From assembly GCA_011523385.1 (NCBI GenBank), contig WTGX01000005.1:21326-85325 (forward strand): a stretch of DNA of 64,000 nt. Direction: 5' to 3'. The notes below the pieces were generated by a model that was not told the origin of the DNA, did no database searches, and was given only the letters and a program-made list of their open reading frames with translations. Both the position numbers and the translations under genes were made by a program. This DNA comes from Nitrospira sp. Lineage in GTDB: Bacteria > Nitrospirota > Nitrospiria > Nitrospirales > UBA8639. Within the stretch, counting starts at the first letter, position 1. The number at the start of each line of letters is the position of its first letter. Of this stretch, positions 17,580 to 26,129 are shown one piece after another.

Positions 17580-17680
17580 TCTGTCATTCCGAGCATCGCG
17601 ACGAATCTGCTTTTCTTTTTCTGTCATCCTCGACATCTTTAATCGAGGATCCAGCGTCTTTATCTTTGTCATCCAGCGCA
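17580..17680. repeat. Dispersed repeat, GTCAT-GACATC-TTTAATCG family
   Basis: The block includes CTGTCATCCTCGACATCTTT, AATCGAGGATCCAGCGTCTT and TGTCATCCAGCG, a palindromic unit found again near 31520, 33105, 38700, 46700 and 52318. It precedes the hsdR promoter. Confidence 0.75.
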
Positions 17681-17682
17681 CA

Positions 17683-17711
17683 TTGTGCAACTTGAACGCA
17701 ACCTATAAAAT
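17683..17711 (+). promoter_or_regulatory. Candidate promoter of the hsd operon
   Basis: TTGTGC and TAAAAT are spaced by 17 bases. The hsdR ATG lies 10 bases after the -10 box and has no Shine-Dalgarno, so a nearly leaderless mRNA is possible. Confidence 0.4.
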
Positions 17712-17720
17712 CATGCGCTT

Positions 17721-20153
17721 ATGAATAAAAAAGACCTGAGCGAGCGCGACATTTGTACCAAGTTCATCACCCCGGCCCTGCGCAAGGCAGGCTGGGACGA
17801 GATGACGCAAATCCGCGAGGAGGTCAGTTTCACCAAGGGTCGCATCATCGTGCGCGGGAAGTTGGTCAGCAGGGGCAAGGCCAAGCGGGCTGACTACATC
17901 CTCTGTTACAAGCCCAACGTCCCCATTGCGGTGATCGAAGCCAAGGACAATACTCATGCCATCGGCGACGGCATGCAACAGGCCCTCGACTATGCCGAAA
18001 CGTTGCAGGCGCCCTTCGTCTTCTCCTCCAACGGTGATGGGTTCGTCTTCCATGACCGGAGCGGCACCGGCGTTGAAAAAGAAACCACGTTCGATAACGA
18101 TTCCTTCCCCTCGCCAAAAGACCTGTGGGCACGCTATTGCGCGTGGAAAGGCCTGACCGCCGAAGAAGAGGCCATCGTCCTTCAGGATTATTTTTACGAT
18201 GGCAGCGGCAAAACCCCGCGCTACTATCAGGTCAATGCCATCAACGCCGCCATCGAAGCCATCGCCAAAGGACGCAACCGCATTCTGCTTGTCATGGCGA
18301 CGGGAACCGGCAAAACCTACACCGCCTTTCAGATCATCTGGCGACTGTGGAAGGCAGGGCGCAAAAAACGAATCCTGTTCCTGGCTGACCGCAACGTGCT
18401 GGTGGACCAAACCATGGTCAACGACTTCCGGCCCTTTGGTCCGGCTATGACCAAGCTTTCGACCAGAGCGGGAACCATCGAACGCGACGACGGTTCCTCA
18501 GAGGACTCGCCTGCCACCGTCGGGCGTATCGATAAAGCCTACGAAGTCTATCTCAGCCTGTATCAGGCAATTACCGGACCGGAAGAACGCCAGAAGATAT
18601 TCCGCGAATTTTCACCCACCTTCTTCGACCTCATCGTGATTGATGAGTGTCACCGTGGCAGTGCCGCCGACGACTCGGCTTGGCGGGAAATCCTGGAATA
18701 CTTCACCACAGCCACGCAGATCGGCCTCACCGCCACGCCCAAGGAAACTCGTTACGTTTCCAACATCCATTACTTCGATGAGCCGGTCTACTCCTACTCC
18801 CTGAAACAGGGAATCAGGGACGGCTTCCTCGCCCCCTACAAAGTCATCAAAGTCCATATCGACCGGGACGTGGAAGGGTACCGGCCGGAAAAAGGCCAAC
18901 GCGACCGGAGCGGAAAAGAAATTGAAGACCGCATCTACAACACCAAAGATTTCGACCGTAACCTGGTGCTGGACGGCCGGACCAACGTCGTCGCCCGAAA
19001 GGTGACGGAATTCTTGCAGGAAAGCGGCGACCTCTTCCAGAAGACGATCATCTTCTGCGTCGACCAGGAACACGCCACACGCATGCGGCAGACGCTCGTC
19101 AACCAGAACGCTGGCTTGGTGGACCGAAACTACCGCTACGTGATGCGCATCACCGGCGACGACCCCGAAGGGCAAGCGGAATTGGGCAACTTCGTCGACC
19201 CGGAATCCAGATACCCCGTGCTGGTCACTACCTCGCGGCTGCTGTCCACGGGTGTCGATGTGCAAACGTGCAGGCTCATCGTGCTCGACCGTGAAGTCGG
19301 ATCCATGACCGAGTTCAAGCAGATACTCGGACGTGGCACCCGCGTACACGACGAAACGCACAAATTTTACTTCACCCTGATGGATTTTCGGGGTGCGACC
19401 AATCACTTCGCCGACCCGGATTTCGATGGTGAGCCGGTACAGATTTACGAACCGGGCGGAGGCGATTCCATCATGCCGCCTGACGACATGCCACCTAGAG
19501 ACGATGACGACGATCCCATCCCGGCGGAACCTGGGGAGGATGAAACCATCATCGATGACCCTCCCCCGCCGTATCCTCGCGATAGTCCGCGCAAAGTTTA
19601 CGTGGATGGTATCGAGGCCACAGTCATAGGCGAGCGGGTGGAACACCTCGATGAACACGGCAAATTGGTCACCGAGTCCTTGCGCGACTTCACCAAGAGG
19701 GCTCTGAAAAAGCGCTTCGCCAGCCTCGACGATTTCCTCCGGCACTGGGGAGCGGCAGAGCGCAAGCAGGCAATTGTCAAAGAACTGGAAGACGAGGGTC
19801 TGCGGCTCGATATTATCACCGAGGAACTGGGCAAAGACCTCGATCCCTTCGATCTCATCTGCCACGTCGCCTTTGACGCCAAGCCGCTCACCCGCCGCGA
19901 GCGCGCCGAGAACGTCAAGAAACGCGATGTGTTCAACAAATACGGGGAACAGGCCCGCGCCGTGCTCGACGCCCTGCTTGCCAAATACGCCGACCAAGGG
20001 GTGTTCAACTTGGATGACGTCAGCGTACTGCGCATCCCGCCGTTGACCGAAATCGGCACCCCGGTGCAGTTGATTAACGCCTTCGGCGGCAAGGACAAGT
20101 TCGTTGCCGCCGTGCACGACCTGCAAGCGGCGCTCTACCAGGAAATCGCGTAG
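17721..20153 (+). CDS. hsdR: Type I restriction enzyme, R subunit
   Basis: The 810-residue protein carries a PD-(D/E)xK nuclease at the N-terminus (Asp58 in ADYILCYK, then EAK at 73-75). A DEAD-like translocase follows with Walker A GTGKT near residue 195, DECH near 306 and the helicase segment GRGTRVHDETHKF. A C-terminal EcoEI-type domain completes it. The length fits the type IB (EcoAI/EcoEI) branch rather than the longer EcoKI type. It cuts unmodified DNA after translocation, together with HsdM and HsdS. It is followed by hsdM after 3 bases. All motifs are intact, so it should be active. Confidence 0.93.
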   Translation: MNKKDLSERDICTKFITPALRKAGWDEMTQIREEVSFTKGRIIVRGKLVSRGKAKRADYILCYKPNVPIAVIEAKDNTHAIGDGMQQALDYAETLQAPFVFSSNGDGFVFHDRSGTGVEKETTFDNDSFPSPKDLWARYCAWKGLTAEEEAIVLQDYFYDGSGKTPRYYQVNAINAAIEAIAKGRNRILLVMATGTGKTYTAFQIIWRLWKAGRKKRILFLADRNVLVDQTMVNDFRPFGPAMTKLSTRAGTIERDDGSSEDSPATVGRIDKAYEVYLSLYQAITGPEERQKIFREFSPTFFDLIVIDECHRGSAADDSAWREILEYFTTATQIGLTATPKETRYVSNIHYFDEPVYSYSLKQGIRDGFLAPYKVIKVHIDRDVEGYRPEKGQRDRSGKEIEDRIYNTKDFDRNLVLDGRTNVVARKVTEFLQESGDLFQKTIIFCVDQEHATRMRQTLVNQNAGLVDRNYRYVMRITGDDPEGQAELGNFVDPESRYPVLVTTSRLLSTGVDVQTCRLIVLDREVGSMTEFKQILGRGTRVHDETHKFYFTLMDFRGATNHFADPDFDGEPVQIYEPGGGDSIMPPDDMPPRDDDDDPIPAEPGEDETIIDDPPPPYPRDSPRKVYVDGIEATVIGERVEHLDEHGKLVTESLRDFTKRALKKRFASLDDFLRHWGAAERKQAIVKELEDEGLRLDIITEELGKDLDPFDLICHVAFDAKPLTRRERAENVKKRDVFNKYGEQARAVLDALLAKYADQGVFNLDDVSVLRIPPLTEIGTPVQLINAFGGKDKFVAAVHDLQAALYQEIA

Positions 20154-20156
20154 CCC

Positions 20157-21614
20157 ATGTCCGTCCGCAACCTCGTCAAAACCATTCAGGATATCATGCG
20201 TCAGGACTCCGGCGTGGACGGCGACGCCCAGCGCATCAGCCAGTTGTGCTGGATGTTCTTCCTCAAGATCATCGACGATAAGGACGAGGAACTCGAACTG
20301 ATGCAGCCGGGCTATGAATCCCCGGTCCCGGAGCGGTTCCGGTGGCGCGCATGGGCAGCCGACCCCGAGAGTATTACCGGCGAAGCATTGCTCGCCTTTA
20401 TCGACAACGATCTGTTCCCCGCCCTGAAGAAGATCCGGCCGACCGGTCAACATGCCAACCGCGCCCGCGTGGTGCGCGACGTGTTCAAGGACGCCAATAA
20501 CTACATGAAGTCCGGCCAATTGATGCGCCAAGTCGTCAACAAGATCAACGGCATCGACTTCAACAATCTGACCGAACGCCAGCACTTCGGCGACATCTAC
20601 GAACAGATCCTCAACGACCTGCAATCCGCAGGAAACGCAGGCGAGTACTACACGCCGCGAGCCGTTACCGCCTTCATGGCCGACCGCATCGATCCTAAAC
20701 CCGGGGAAACCCTGTTCGACCCTGCCTGCGGCACGGGCGGCTTCCTGACCTGCTCGCTACGCCACATGCGCGCCCGCTACGTCAAACAGCCTTCGGATGA
20801 ACCGAAGATGCAAGCCGCACTGCGCGCCGTAGAGAAGAAGCAACTGCCGCATATGCTGTGCGTCACCAACATGCTACTGCACGACATCGGGGATCCAAGC
20901 TTCGTCCGCCATGAGAACACCCTGGCGCGGCCCTACATCGGTTGGGAGCGGAAAGACCGGGTGGACATCGTGCTGACCAACCCGCCCTTTGGCGGCAAGG
21001 AAGAAGACGGGATCGAGAGCAACTTCCCCCAGCATTTCCGAACCAAGGAAACCGCAGACCTGTTCCTTGCCCTGATCGTTCGGCTGTTGAAGCCGGGCGG
21101 GCGGGCCGCAGTCGTCTTGCCAGACGGCTCCCTGTTTGGCGAAGGCGTCAAGACGCGGCTCAAGGAGCATCTCATGGAGGAGTGCAACCTGCACACCATC
21201 GTCCGCCTGCCCAACTCCGTGTTCAAGCCCTACGCCTCCATCGGCACCAACCTGCTGTTCTTCGAGAAAGGCGAAGCGACCAAGGATATCTGGTTCTACG
21301 AACACCTCGTCCCCGAAGGCCAGAAAGCCTACTCCATGACAAAGCCCATCAAGCTGGAACACCTGCAACCCTGCATCGACTGGTGGGGCGGTGCAACACG
21401 CAAAGGCCGCAAGGAAACGGACCGCGCGTGGAAGGTGACTGCTGAAAAGATCAAGTCGCGCGGATACAACCTCGACATCAAGAACCCGCACACAACCGAG
21501 GACGACCACGGTGACCCGCAGGAACTACTGGCAAAATTGGCCGCCGCCGAGGCCGAAGCAGCGTCGCTACGCGACCAATTGAAAGCGATTCTGGCAGAGG
21601 CATTGTTGCGATAG
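20157..21614 (+). CDS. hsdM: Type I restriction enzyme, M subunit
   Basis: A 485-residue adenine-N6 methyltransferase. The N-terminal helical domain (MSVRNLVKTIQDIMRQ) is followed by the SAM-binding FDPACGTGGF at about 187-196 and the catalytic NPPFGG near 275. The C-terminal part has a coiled segment (AKLAAAEAEAASLRDQLKAI) that probably contacts HsdS. It protects host DNA and forms M2S with HsdS. The start is 3 bases after the hsdR stop, consistent with coupling. The order R-M-S with toxin-antitoxin genes between M and S is unusual. Confidence 0.94.
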   Translation: MSVRNLVKTIQDIMRQDSGVDGDAQRISQLCWMFFLKIIDDKDEELELMQPGYESPVPERFRWRAWAADPESITGEALLAFIDNDLFPALKKIRPTGQHANRARVVRDVFKDANNYMKSGQLMRQVVNKINGIDFNNLTERQHFGDIYEQILNDLQSAGNAGEYYTPRAVTAFMADRIDPKPGETLFDPACGTGGFLTCSLRHMRARYVKQPSDEPKMQAALRAVEKKQLPHMLCVTNMLLHDIGDPSFVRHENTLARPYIGWERKDRVDIVLTNPPFGGKEEDGIESNFPQHFRTKETADLFLALIVRLLKPGGRAAVVLPDGSLFGEGVKTRLKEHLMEECNLHTIVRLPNSVFKPYASIGTNLLFFEKGEATKDIWFYEHLVPEGQKAYSMTKPIKLEHLQPCIDWWGGATRKGRKETDRAWKVTAEKIKSRGYNLDIKNPHTTEDDHGDPQELLAKLAAAEAEAASLRDQLKAILAEALLR

Positions 21615-21716
21615 AGGTGCAAGTGACGTTCAGCCAGCCGGAGCTTGCGGTACGTGAGACGCTTGAGTTGATTTTTCCTTCATTCCTCCGTATGTTAAAC
21701 CATGGAGGATTTATCG

Positions 21717-21971
21717 ATGCCACTGAATATCAAAGACGACGACACGCAAGCCTTGACAAAACGGCTCGCAAGCCTGACCGGAGAATCGTTGACCCAAGCC
21801 GTCAAACAAGCCGTCCGGGAAAGACTGGCGCAGGTGGAAAAAACCCGGCGTGCCATCCGGCTTGCCGATGAACTAGATCATATTGCTCTGCATTGCGCTG
21901 ATCTGCCTCGCCGCGACGGGCGAAGCGCGGAACAGATCATCGGTTACGACGAACGAGGCCTTCCGGTCTGA
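21717..21971 (+). CDS. VapB-like antitoxin
   Basis: An 84-residue protein (MPLNIKDDDTQALTKRLASL) of the Rv0623/PSK-like VapB family. The N-terminal dimerisation and DNA-binding part includes GESLTQAVKQAVRERL and the C-terminal half would wrap the toxin (GRSAEQIIGYDERGLPV). I chose ATG 21717 since GGAGG sits 9 bases upstream; the ATG at 21702 includes that site. The stop overlaps vapC as TGATG. The pair lies inside the hsd operon between hsdM and hsdS. Confidence 0.85.
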   Translation: MPLNIKDDDTQALTKRLASLTGESLTQAVKQAVRERLAQVEKTRRAIRLADELDHIALHCADLPRRDGRSAEQIIGYDERGLPV

Positions 21972-22396
21972 TGGTGATCGACACATCGGCACTCATCGCC
22001 ATCATGGAAAACGAACCGGAACGCCGCCGTTTCAATGAATTGATCGAAGCGGCGACAGCCACCTATGTCAGTGCCGCCAGCCTGCTCGAGACCCGGATGG
22101 TTCTGTTTGCCCGATCCGGCGACAGCGCAGTCATGGCGTTGGATGCCTTCCTGCTCAAGAGCCGCATGATCGTCATGGAGGTCTCTCCTCGTATCGCCGA
22201 CATAGCCTTCGATGCCTACCGGAGGTACGGTAAGGTCAGCGGTCATGAAGCAGCCCTGAACTATGGCGACTGCTTTTCTTACGCCTTGGCCAAGCATTTG
22301 GCCGCCCCACTTCTGTTCAAGGGTGGTGACTTTTCGAAAACGGACATCCGGTCGGCCGCAGACGAGCGCACGGAGCATCGACCGGTGGACCCGTAG
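21971..22396 (+). CDS. VapC-like PIN-domain ribonuclease toxin
   Basis: The 141-residue PIN protein has the acidic residues expected for Mg binding: Asp4 (VIDTSALIAI), Glu40 (LLETRMV) and Asp100 (NYGDCFSYALA), with Asp120 as a fourth candidate. VapC toxins usually cut tRNA or rRNA when freed from VapB. The last 15 residues (RSAADERTEHRPVDP) are a charged tail. It overlaps vapB and is followed after 80 bases by hsdS, so it may be co-transcribed with the restriction genes and could punish loss of the locus. Confidence 0.87.
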   Translation: MVIDTSALIAIMENEPERRRFNELIEAATATYVSAASLLETRMVLFARSGDSAVMALDAFLLKSRMIVMEVSPRIADIAFDAYRRYGKVSGHEAALNYGDCFSYALAKHLAAPLLFKGGDFSKTDIRSAADERTEHRPVDP

Positions 22397-22476
22397 CGGC
22401 AACTCCCAGTCTCCTGGCGACACGGAGATCTGATTTAATCGGGGATTCATTTTTCACCGGCCGGCATGTTGGCCCC

Positions 22477-24168
22477 ATGAACGCCCAACAGTTACTCACG
22501 CACTTCGACCATATCGCCGACGCCCCCGACGCCATCCCACGCCTGCGTCGCTTCATTCTCGACCTCGCCGTCCGCGGCAAGCTCGTTCCGCAAGACCCCA
22601 ACAATGAACCGGCGTCGGAGTTGCTGAAGCGCATCGCGACCGAGAAAGCGCGGTGGGTGAAGTCGGAGAAGATAAGGAAGTCCAAGCCTCTGCCACCTGT
22701 GACCGAAGATCCGTATGAGTTGCCGTTTAACTGGCTATGGACACGTATTCGAGAAGTAACGAGTGACAGGGGGCAGACTGTGCCAGACAGCCCGTTCACT
22801 TACATAGATGTCACGGCAATTGACAAAGAGGCAGGCTGCATAGCAGAGGCAAAGAGCTTATATGCGCATGAGGCACCAAGCCGTGCGCGAAAATTGATAA
22901 GAAAAGGCGATGTGATCTACTCTTGCGTCAGACCCTATCTTCTCAACATCGCGGTAGTAGATGAAGATCTAAAACCTGAGCCCATCGCCAGCACGGCTTT
23001 TGCCGTTCTGAATGGATTTGGTCTTGTGCTGGCACGATATCAATGGATTGTGCTTCGGAGCCCGTTTATAGTTGGCATTGTTGAAGCAAGTATGCGCGGT
23101 CAGGCTTATCCGGCTATAAACGACTCAGATTTTGCGCTTCTTCCGTTTCCCCTTCCACCCCTCGCCGAACAACACCGCATCGTCGCCAAAGTAGATGAAC
23201 TCATGGCCCTCTGCGACCGCCTAGAGGCCGCGCGAATGAAGCGAGAGGCGGCACGCGACCGAATGACGACAGCGAACCTCGCCCGTCTCAACGCACCCGA
23301 TCCTGACTTGGCGACATTTCAGAATCACGCAGCCTTCGTACTCAATAACCTCACCCCACTCACCAGCCGCCCCGACCAGATCAAAGCCCTCCGCCAAACC
23401 ATCCTCAACCTCGCCATCCGCGGCAAGCTCGTCCCACAAGATACGAATGACGAACCGGCTTCAGAGTTGTTGAAGCATAAAAAGATTTCAGTTCCAGACG
23501 CAGGCTCATTCGAGCTACCCAAATCGTGGGCTTGGGTGAACGTGGGTGCAGTAGCCGACTCCCGCCTTGGCAAGATGCTCGACAAAGCCAAGAACAAGGG
23601 AACGCCTCGTAAATATCTCCGCAACATCAACGTGAGATGGTTCGACTTTGATCTATCCAACCTGCTGGAAATGCAGTTTGAGGATTTGGAGCTTCCAGAG
23701 TTCACTCTCCAAGATGGCGATGTGTTGATATGCGAAGGGGGTGAACCCGGTCGAGCGGCGGTGTGGGACAACCGCAGGACCGACATCTACTTTCAGAAGG
23801 CAATTCATCGTGTTCGTTTTTTGGACTTCGTGGATAGCGAATTTTTTGTAAAGGCGCTACGGGCAAGTGCCGATGACGGACGTTTAGCGGAGTATTTCAC
23901 CGGAACTGGCATCAAACATTTCACAGGCAAGGGTCTTGCAAGGTACATTTTTCCTCTCCCCCCCCTCGCTGAACAACACCGCATCGTCGCCAAAGTCGAT
24001 GAACTGATGACGCTATGTAATCAAGTGGAAGCGAACTTGACCACTGATGATGAAACACGAGGGCGCTTGGTTGAGGCGATGTTGAATGAGGCACTGCTGA
24101 CGGACACTCCAGTGCAAGAGAGAATCTCTGCGGACATCCCAGCTATATCTGTTATTCGGAACGCTTGA
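22477..24168 (+). CDS. hsdS: Type I restriction enzyme, specificity subunit
   Basis: A 563-residue protein with two target-recognition domains. Each half starts with a FILDLAVRGKLVPQD- or TILNLAIRGKLVPQD-type helix (near residues 25 and 308). Each then has a variable domain and ends in PLPPLAEQHRIVAKVDELM (near 230 and 495), the conserved helix pair. It selects the bipartite DNA sequence for methylation and cleavage. The matching repeats are also alike at DNA level. No frameshift or truncation is visible. A SEFIR remnant follows 15 bases downstream. Confidence 0.93.
   Translation: MNAQQLLTHFDHIADAPDAIPRLRRFILDLAVRGKLVPQDPNNEPASELLKRIATEKARWVKSEKIRKSKPLPPVTEDPYELPFNWLWTRIREVTSDRGQTVPDSPFTYIDVTAIDKEAGCIAEAKSLYAHEAPSRARKLIRKGDVIYSCVRPYLLNIAVVDEDLKPEPIASTAFAVLNGFGLVLARYQWIVLRSPFIVGIVEASMRGQAYPAINDSDFALLPFPLPPLAEQHRIVAKVDELMALCDRLEAARMKREAARDRMTTANLARLNAPDPDLATFQNHAAFVLNNLTPLTSRPDQIKALRQTILNLAIRGKLVPQDTNDEPASELLKHKKISVPDAGSFELPKSWAWVNVGAVADSRLGKMLDKAKNKGTPRKYLRNINVRWFDFDLSNLLEMQFEDLELPEFTLQDGDVLICEGGEPGRAAVWDNRRTDIYFQKAIHRVRFLDFVDSEFFVKALRASADDGRLAEYFTGTGIKHFTGKGLARYIFPLPPLAEQHRIVAKVDELMTLCNQVEANLTTDDETRGRLVEAMLNEALLTDTPVQERISADIPAISVIRNA
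23159..24009 (+). repeat. Paired 47-bp repeats within hsdS
   Basis: The segment at 23159-23205 (CCCTCGCCGAACAACACCGC onward) recurs at 23963-24009 with only three differences by eye. A second pair lies at about 22562-22628 and 23410-23476. They border the two target-recognition domains. Confidence 0.8.
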
Positions 24169-24183
24169 ATAGAGAGGGAGCAG

Positions 24184-24364
24184 ATGAAGCCACCATCAAA
24201 CGTATTTCGTTTCCTATTCGCATAACAGTGAAGAGCATTCGGAGCGGGTGCTTGGGCTTGCGACACGCTTACGCTCTAATGGCGTAGATACGATTTGTGA
24301 TCGGTGGAATCTGAGTCTCGGTCAAGACCTTGCAACATTCATTTATGTAAAGAGGGCTGCCTAG
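24184..24364 (+). pseudogene. Truncated, frameshifted SEFIR-domain gene
   Basis: ATG 24184 reads MKPPSNVF and then hits a stop. If one T of the GTATTTCG run near 24203 is removed, the frame continues as VFVSYSHNSEEHSERVLGLA, then TRLRSNGVDTICDRWNLSLG and QDLATF before stopping at 24362-24364. The pattern (SYSH, SERVL, RLR.NGVD, DRW, GQD) is that of SEFIR domains, the TIR-related domain found in bacterial anti-phage proteins. Only about 55 residues survive of a domain that normally exceeds 130. The following 217 bases up to the next gene show nothing I recognise. Confidence 0.7.
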
Positions 24365-24581
24365 TTCCCACCGCGTTCTCTGCAATCAGTTCCCCAGAAG
24401 TCTTTATCGAATTTGAAGGTAGGATATCGACATTACTACTTATTACAGCATTCGTTCTTGGGCTATAGCATTCTAGAGACGACTTTTAGAGGGTACAGAG
24501 TAAAGAACATTGCGGTTTCACCCCTCTCGCCCCATTGTGATATTTCTTTACTCGTCATTATGCGTTGTTGCTTTTGAGGAT

Positions 24582-25439
24582 TTATCTTGAACCATCGGGA
24601 CGCACCGTTATTTTATCACTTTCAACCACTGGAGTACTTATTGTCTGGCCCAACACACGATCTACTGATACGACGACAGCAAATGCTTGAGCCTTGCCTA
24701 CTCGTTTTGCAACCAATGTTGCGTTGGTCAATACCTGACCCTGTATTTCTCCTTCCTCACTTTCAGCCATAGAAAATGCCTTAACCGCACCCGTCACTCC
24801 AATCGTGTGACACCCCCCGATGAGAACAATACTCCTCTCCGGATTATTTGGATTGGCGACCCTTTCGAAGTATCCAAAATCCCGGTTGTTAGCTCCATCA
24901 CCCGGATTCTCGGTGGGAAAGCAATATTCTTTTTGATTCAATTTGTCGTAAAGGACGATCTCTTCGGGGTTCTCTTCAGATCGAGTGTCTCCATATGGGC
25001 TTCGATAATTGAATTGTGTGATATCCCGACTTAGAATTTGTTCTGTCAAGGCATTGTAGTCGGGTCCCCCAATCAGAATGAGATGTTTCGCGAAGTCCAC
25101 TCGCGTCGCAGTTGCTTCACCTGCCGACATGATACGGAGTTTGATGGCAGGATAGAGCCTAAGGAGTGTTGTAACTACCTCAAAGTATGCATCCACATCA
25201 CCGTATTTGAGACTATAGATGAACTCACGGGGCGGTTCTACAAGTTGCCTTTCCTTTGGATTATCAAGCTCTGAGCACACAACAATCACGGAGTCGCCAT
25301 CTTTGATTCCCCAAACCTTTTGGAGATGACGAGTCCTCCACCAGTGAAGAAGCTTCTTCGTAGACAGTCGTACGGTCGGTAGTGCTGTGATCAGCGCATA
25401 GGCGGCTAGCAAAGTCTTAATAGATTCGAGAATCGACAT
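24582..25439 (-). CDS. Membrane-anchored protein of unknown function
   Basis: The 285-residue protein begins with a hydrophobic segment (residues 5-24, ESIKTLLAAYALITALPTV) and a basic stretch, suggesting an N-terminal anchor with a cytoplasmic body. The body has two glycine-rich beta-loop segments, HLILIGGPDYNALTEQIL and IVLIGGCHTIGVTGAVKAFS, which look like a Rossmann-type fold. I cannot name a family. It is the last gene of a four-gene minus-strand unit with a glycosyltransferase, a hydrolase and an acyltransferase, 13 bases after the latter. Base composition is AT-richer than the surrounding core genes, as for its partners. Confidence 0.7.
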   Translation of the reverse strand: MSILESIKTLLAAYALITALPTVRLSTKKLLHWWRTRHLQKVWGIKDGDSVIVVCSELDNPKERQLVEPPREFIYSLKYGDVDAYFEVVTTLLRLYPAIKLRIMSAGEATATRVDFAKHLILIGGPDYNALTEQILSRDITQFNYRSPYGDTRSEENPEEIVLYDKLNQKEYCFPTENPGDGANNRDFGYFERVANPNNPERSIVLIGGCHTIGVTGAVKAFSMAESEEGEIQGQVLTNATLVAKRVGKAQAFAVVVSVDRVLGQTISTPVVESDKITVRPDGSR

Positions 25440-25452
25440 TATTGGCTATTGC

Positions 25453-26124
25453 CTACTGAGTTCCCTGAGATCTTGAGGCCCCATGATATTGTTGGAAGAG
25501 GGGAGAACTTTGAAGGTCTCCTTGCCATTTTGAATAGTGAATTATCTTGTTCACACCGTATGCGACGTGCTGTGGCGGTACAGGCTTGGTGACTATGGCA
25601 CCAGCGCAGATGTAGGCGCCTGATTCGATCTCAATCGGACCTACAACAGTTGCATTACAGCCAATAAACACATCATCCCCAATAATAGCGGAACCTTCCT
25701 CCGCATCAGAAGCATCCCATGCGATTTTTGGGTCGTGCTGAGAATGTACAATCCTGCCAAACACTCGAGACCTTTTCCCTACAACCACCCGCTCCGCCAT
25801 AAAGCCACCAATTACACATTCTTCACCAATAGATGCCTCGTTGCAAACCTGCGCGCGGTAGATTACGAGGGTGCCGCTACCGAGGGTCACCTCGCACTCG
25901 ATGATACTGAAATCATCGAGAATCACCTTCTCCTTAATCACAGTTCCTGAACCAACAATAGAGTAGTACCCAACATAGACTTCCTTCTCGATAGTCGTCG
26001 TTATATCCAGCGAATCTTCGGTACTACCTCCAAGCAGCGGACGAAACGGCTTGCCAATAACAGCACCGGAACAAATCTGCGCACTTGCATCGATATGACA
26101 CGTTCCAATCTTGGTAAAAGTCAC
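25453..26124 (-). CDS. Left-handed beta-helix acyltransferase-like protein
   Basis: A 223-residue hexapeptide-repeat protein. Repeated [IV]-G-x-x-x turns run through the chain, for instance IGKPF, VGYYSIVGSGTVIKE, IGEECVIGG, IGDDVFIGCNATVVG and ESGAYICAGAIVTKPVP. This architecture belongs to acetyl- and acyltransferases that modify sugars or amino sugars. Translation probably starts at GTG 26124, with GGGGAGG nine bases upstream. It lies 5 bases after the hydrolase gene. With a glycosyltransferase in the same unit, a role in building a modified glycan or metabolite is reasonable but unproven. Confidence 0.82.
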   Translation of the reverse strand: MTFTKIGTCHIDASAQICSGAVIGKPFRPLLGGSTEDSLDITTTIEKEVYVGYYSIVGSGTVIKEKVILDDFSIIECEVTLGSGTLVIYRAQVCNEASIGEECVIGGFMAERVVVGKRSRVFGRIVHSQHDPKIAWDASDAEEGSAIIGDDVFIGCNATVVGPIEIESGAYICAGAIVTKPVPPQHVAYGVNKIIHYSKWQGDLQSSPLFQQYHGASRSQGTQ

Positions 26125-26129
26125 GCGAT

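Noticed and set aside
18612-20624. A 670-codon open frame antisense to hsdR and hsdM
   Set aside because: It spans the boundary of two well-supported genes and shows no recognisable domain; it is a codon-usage shadow.
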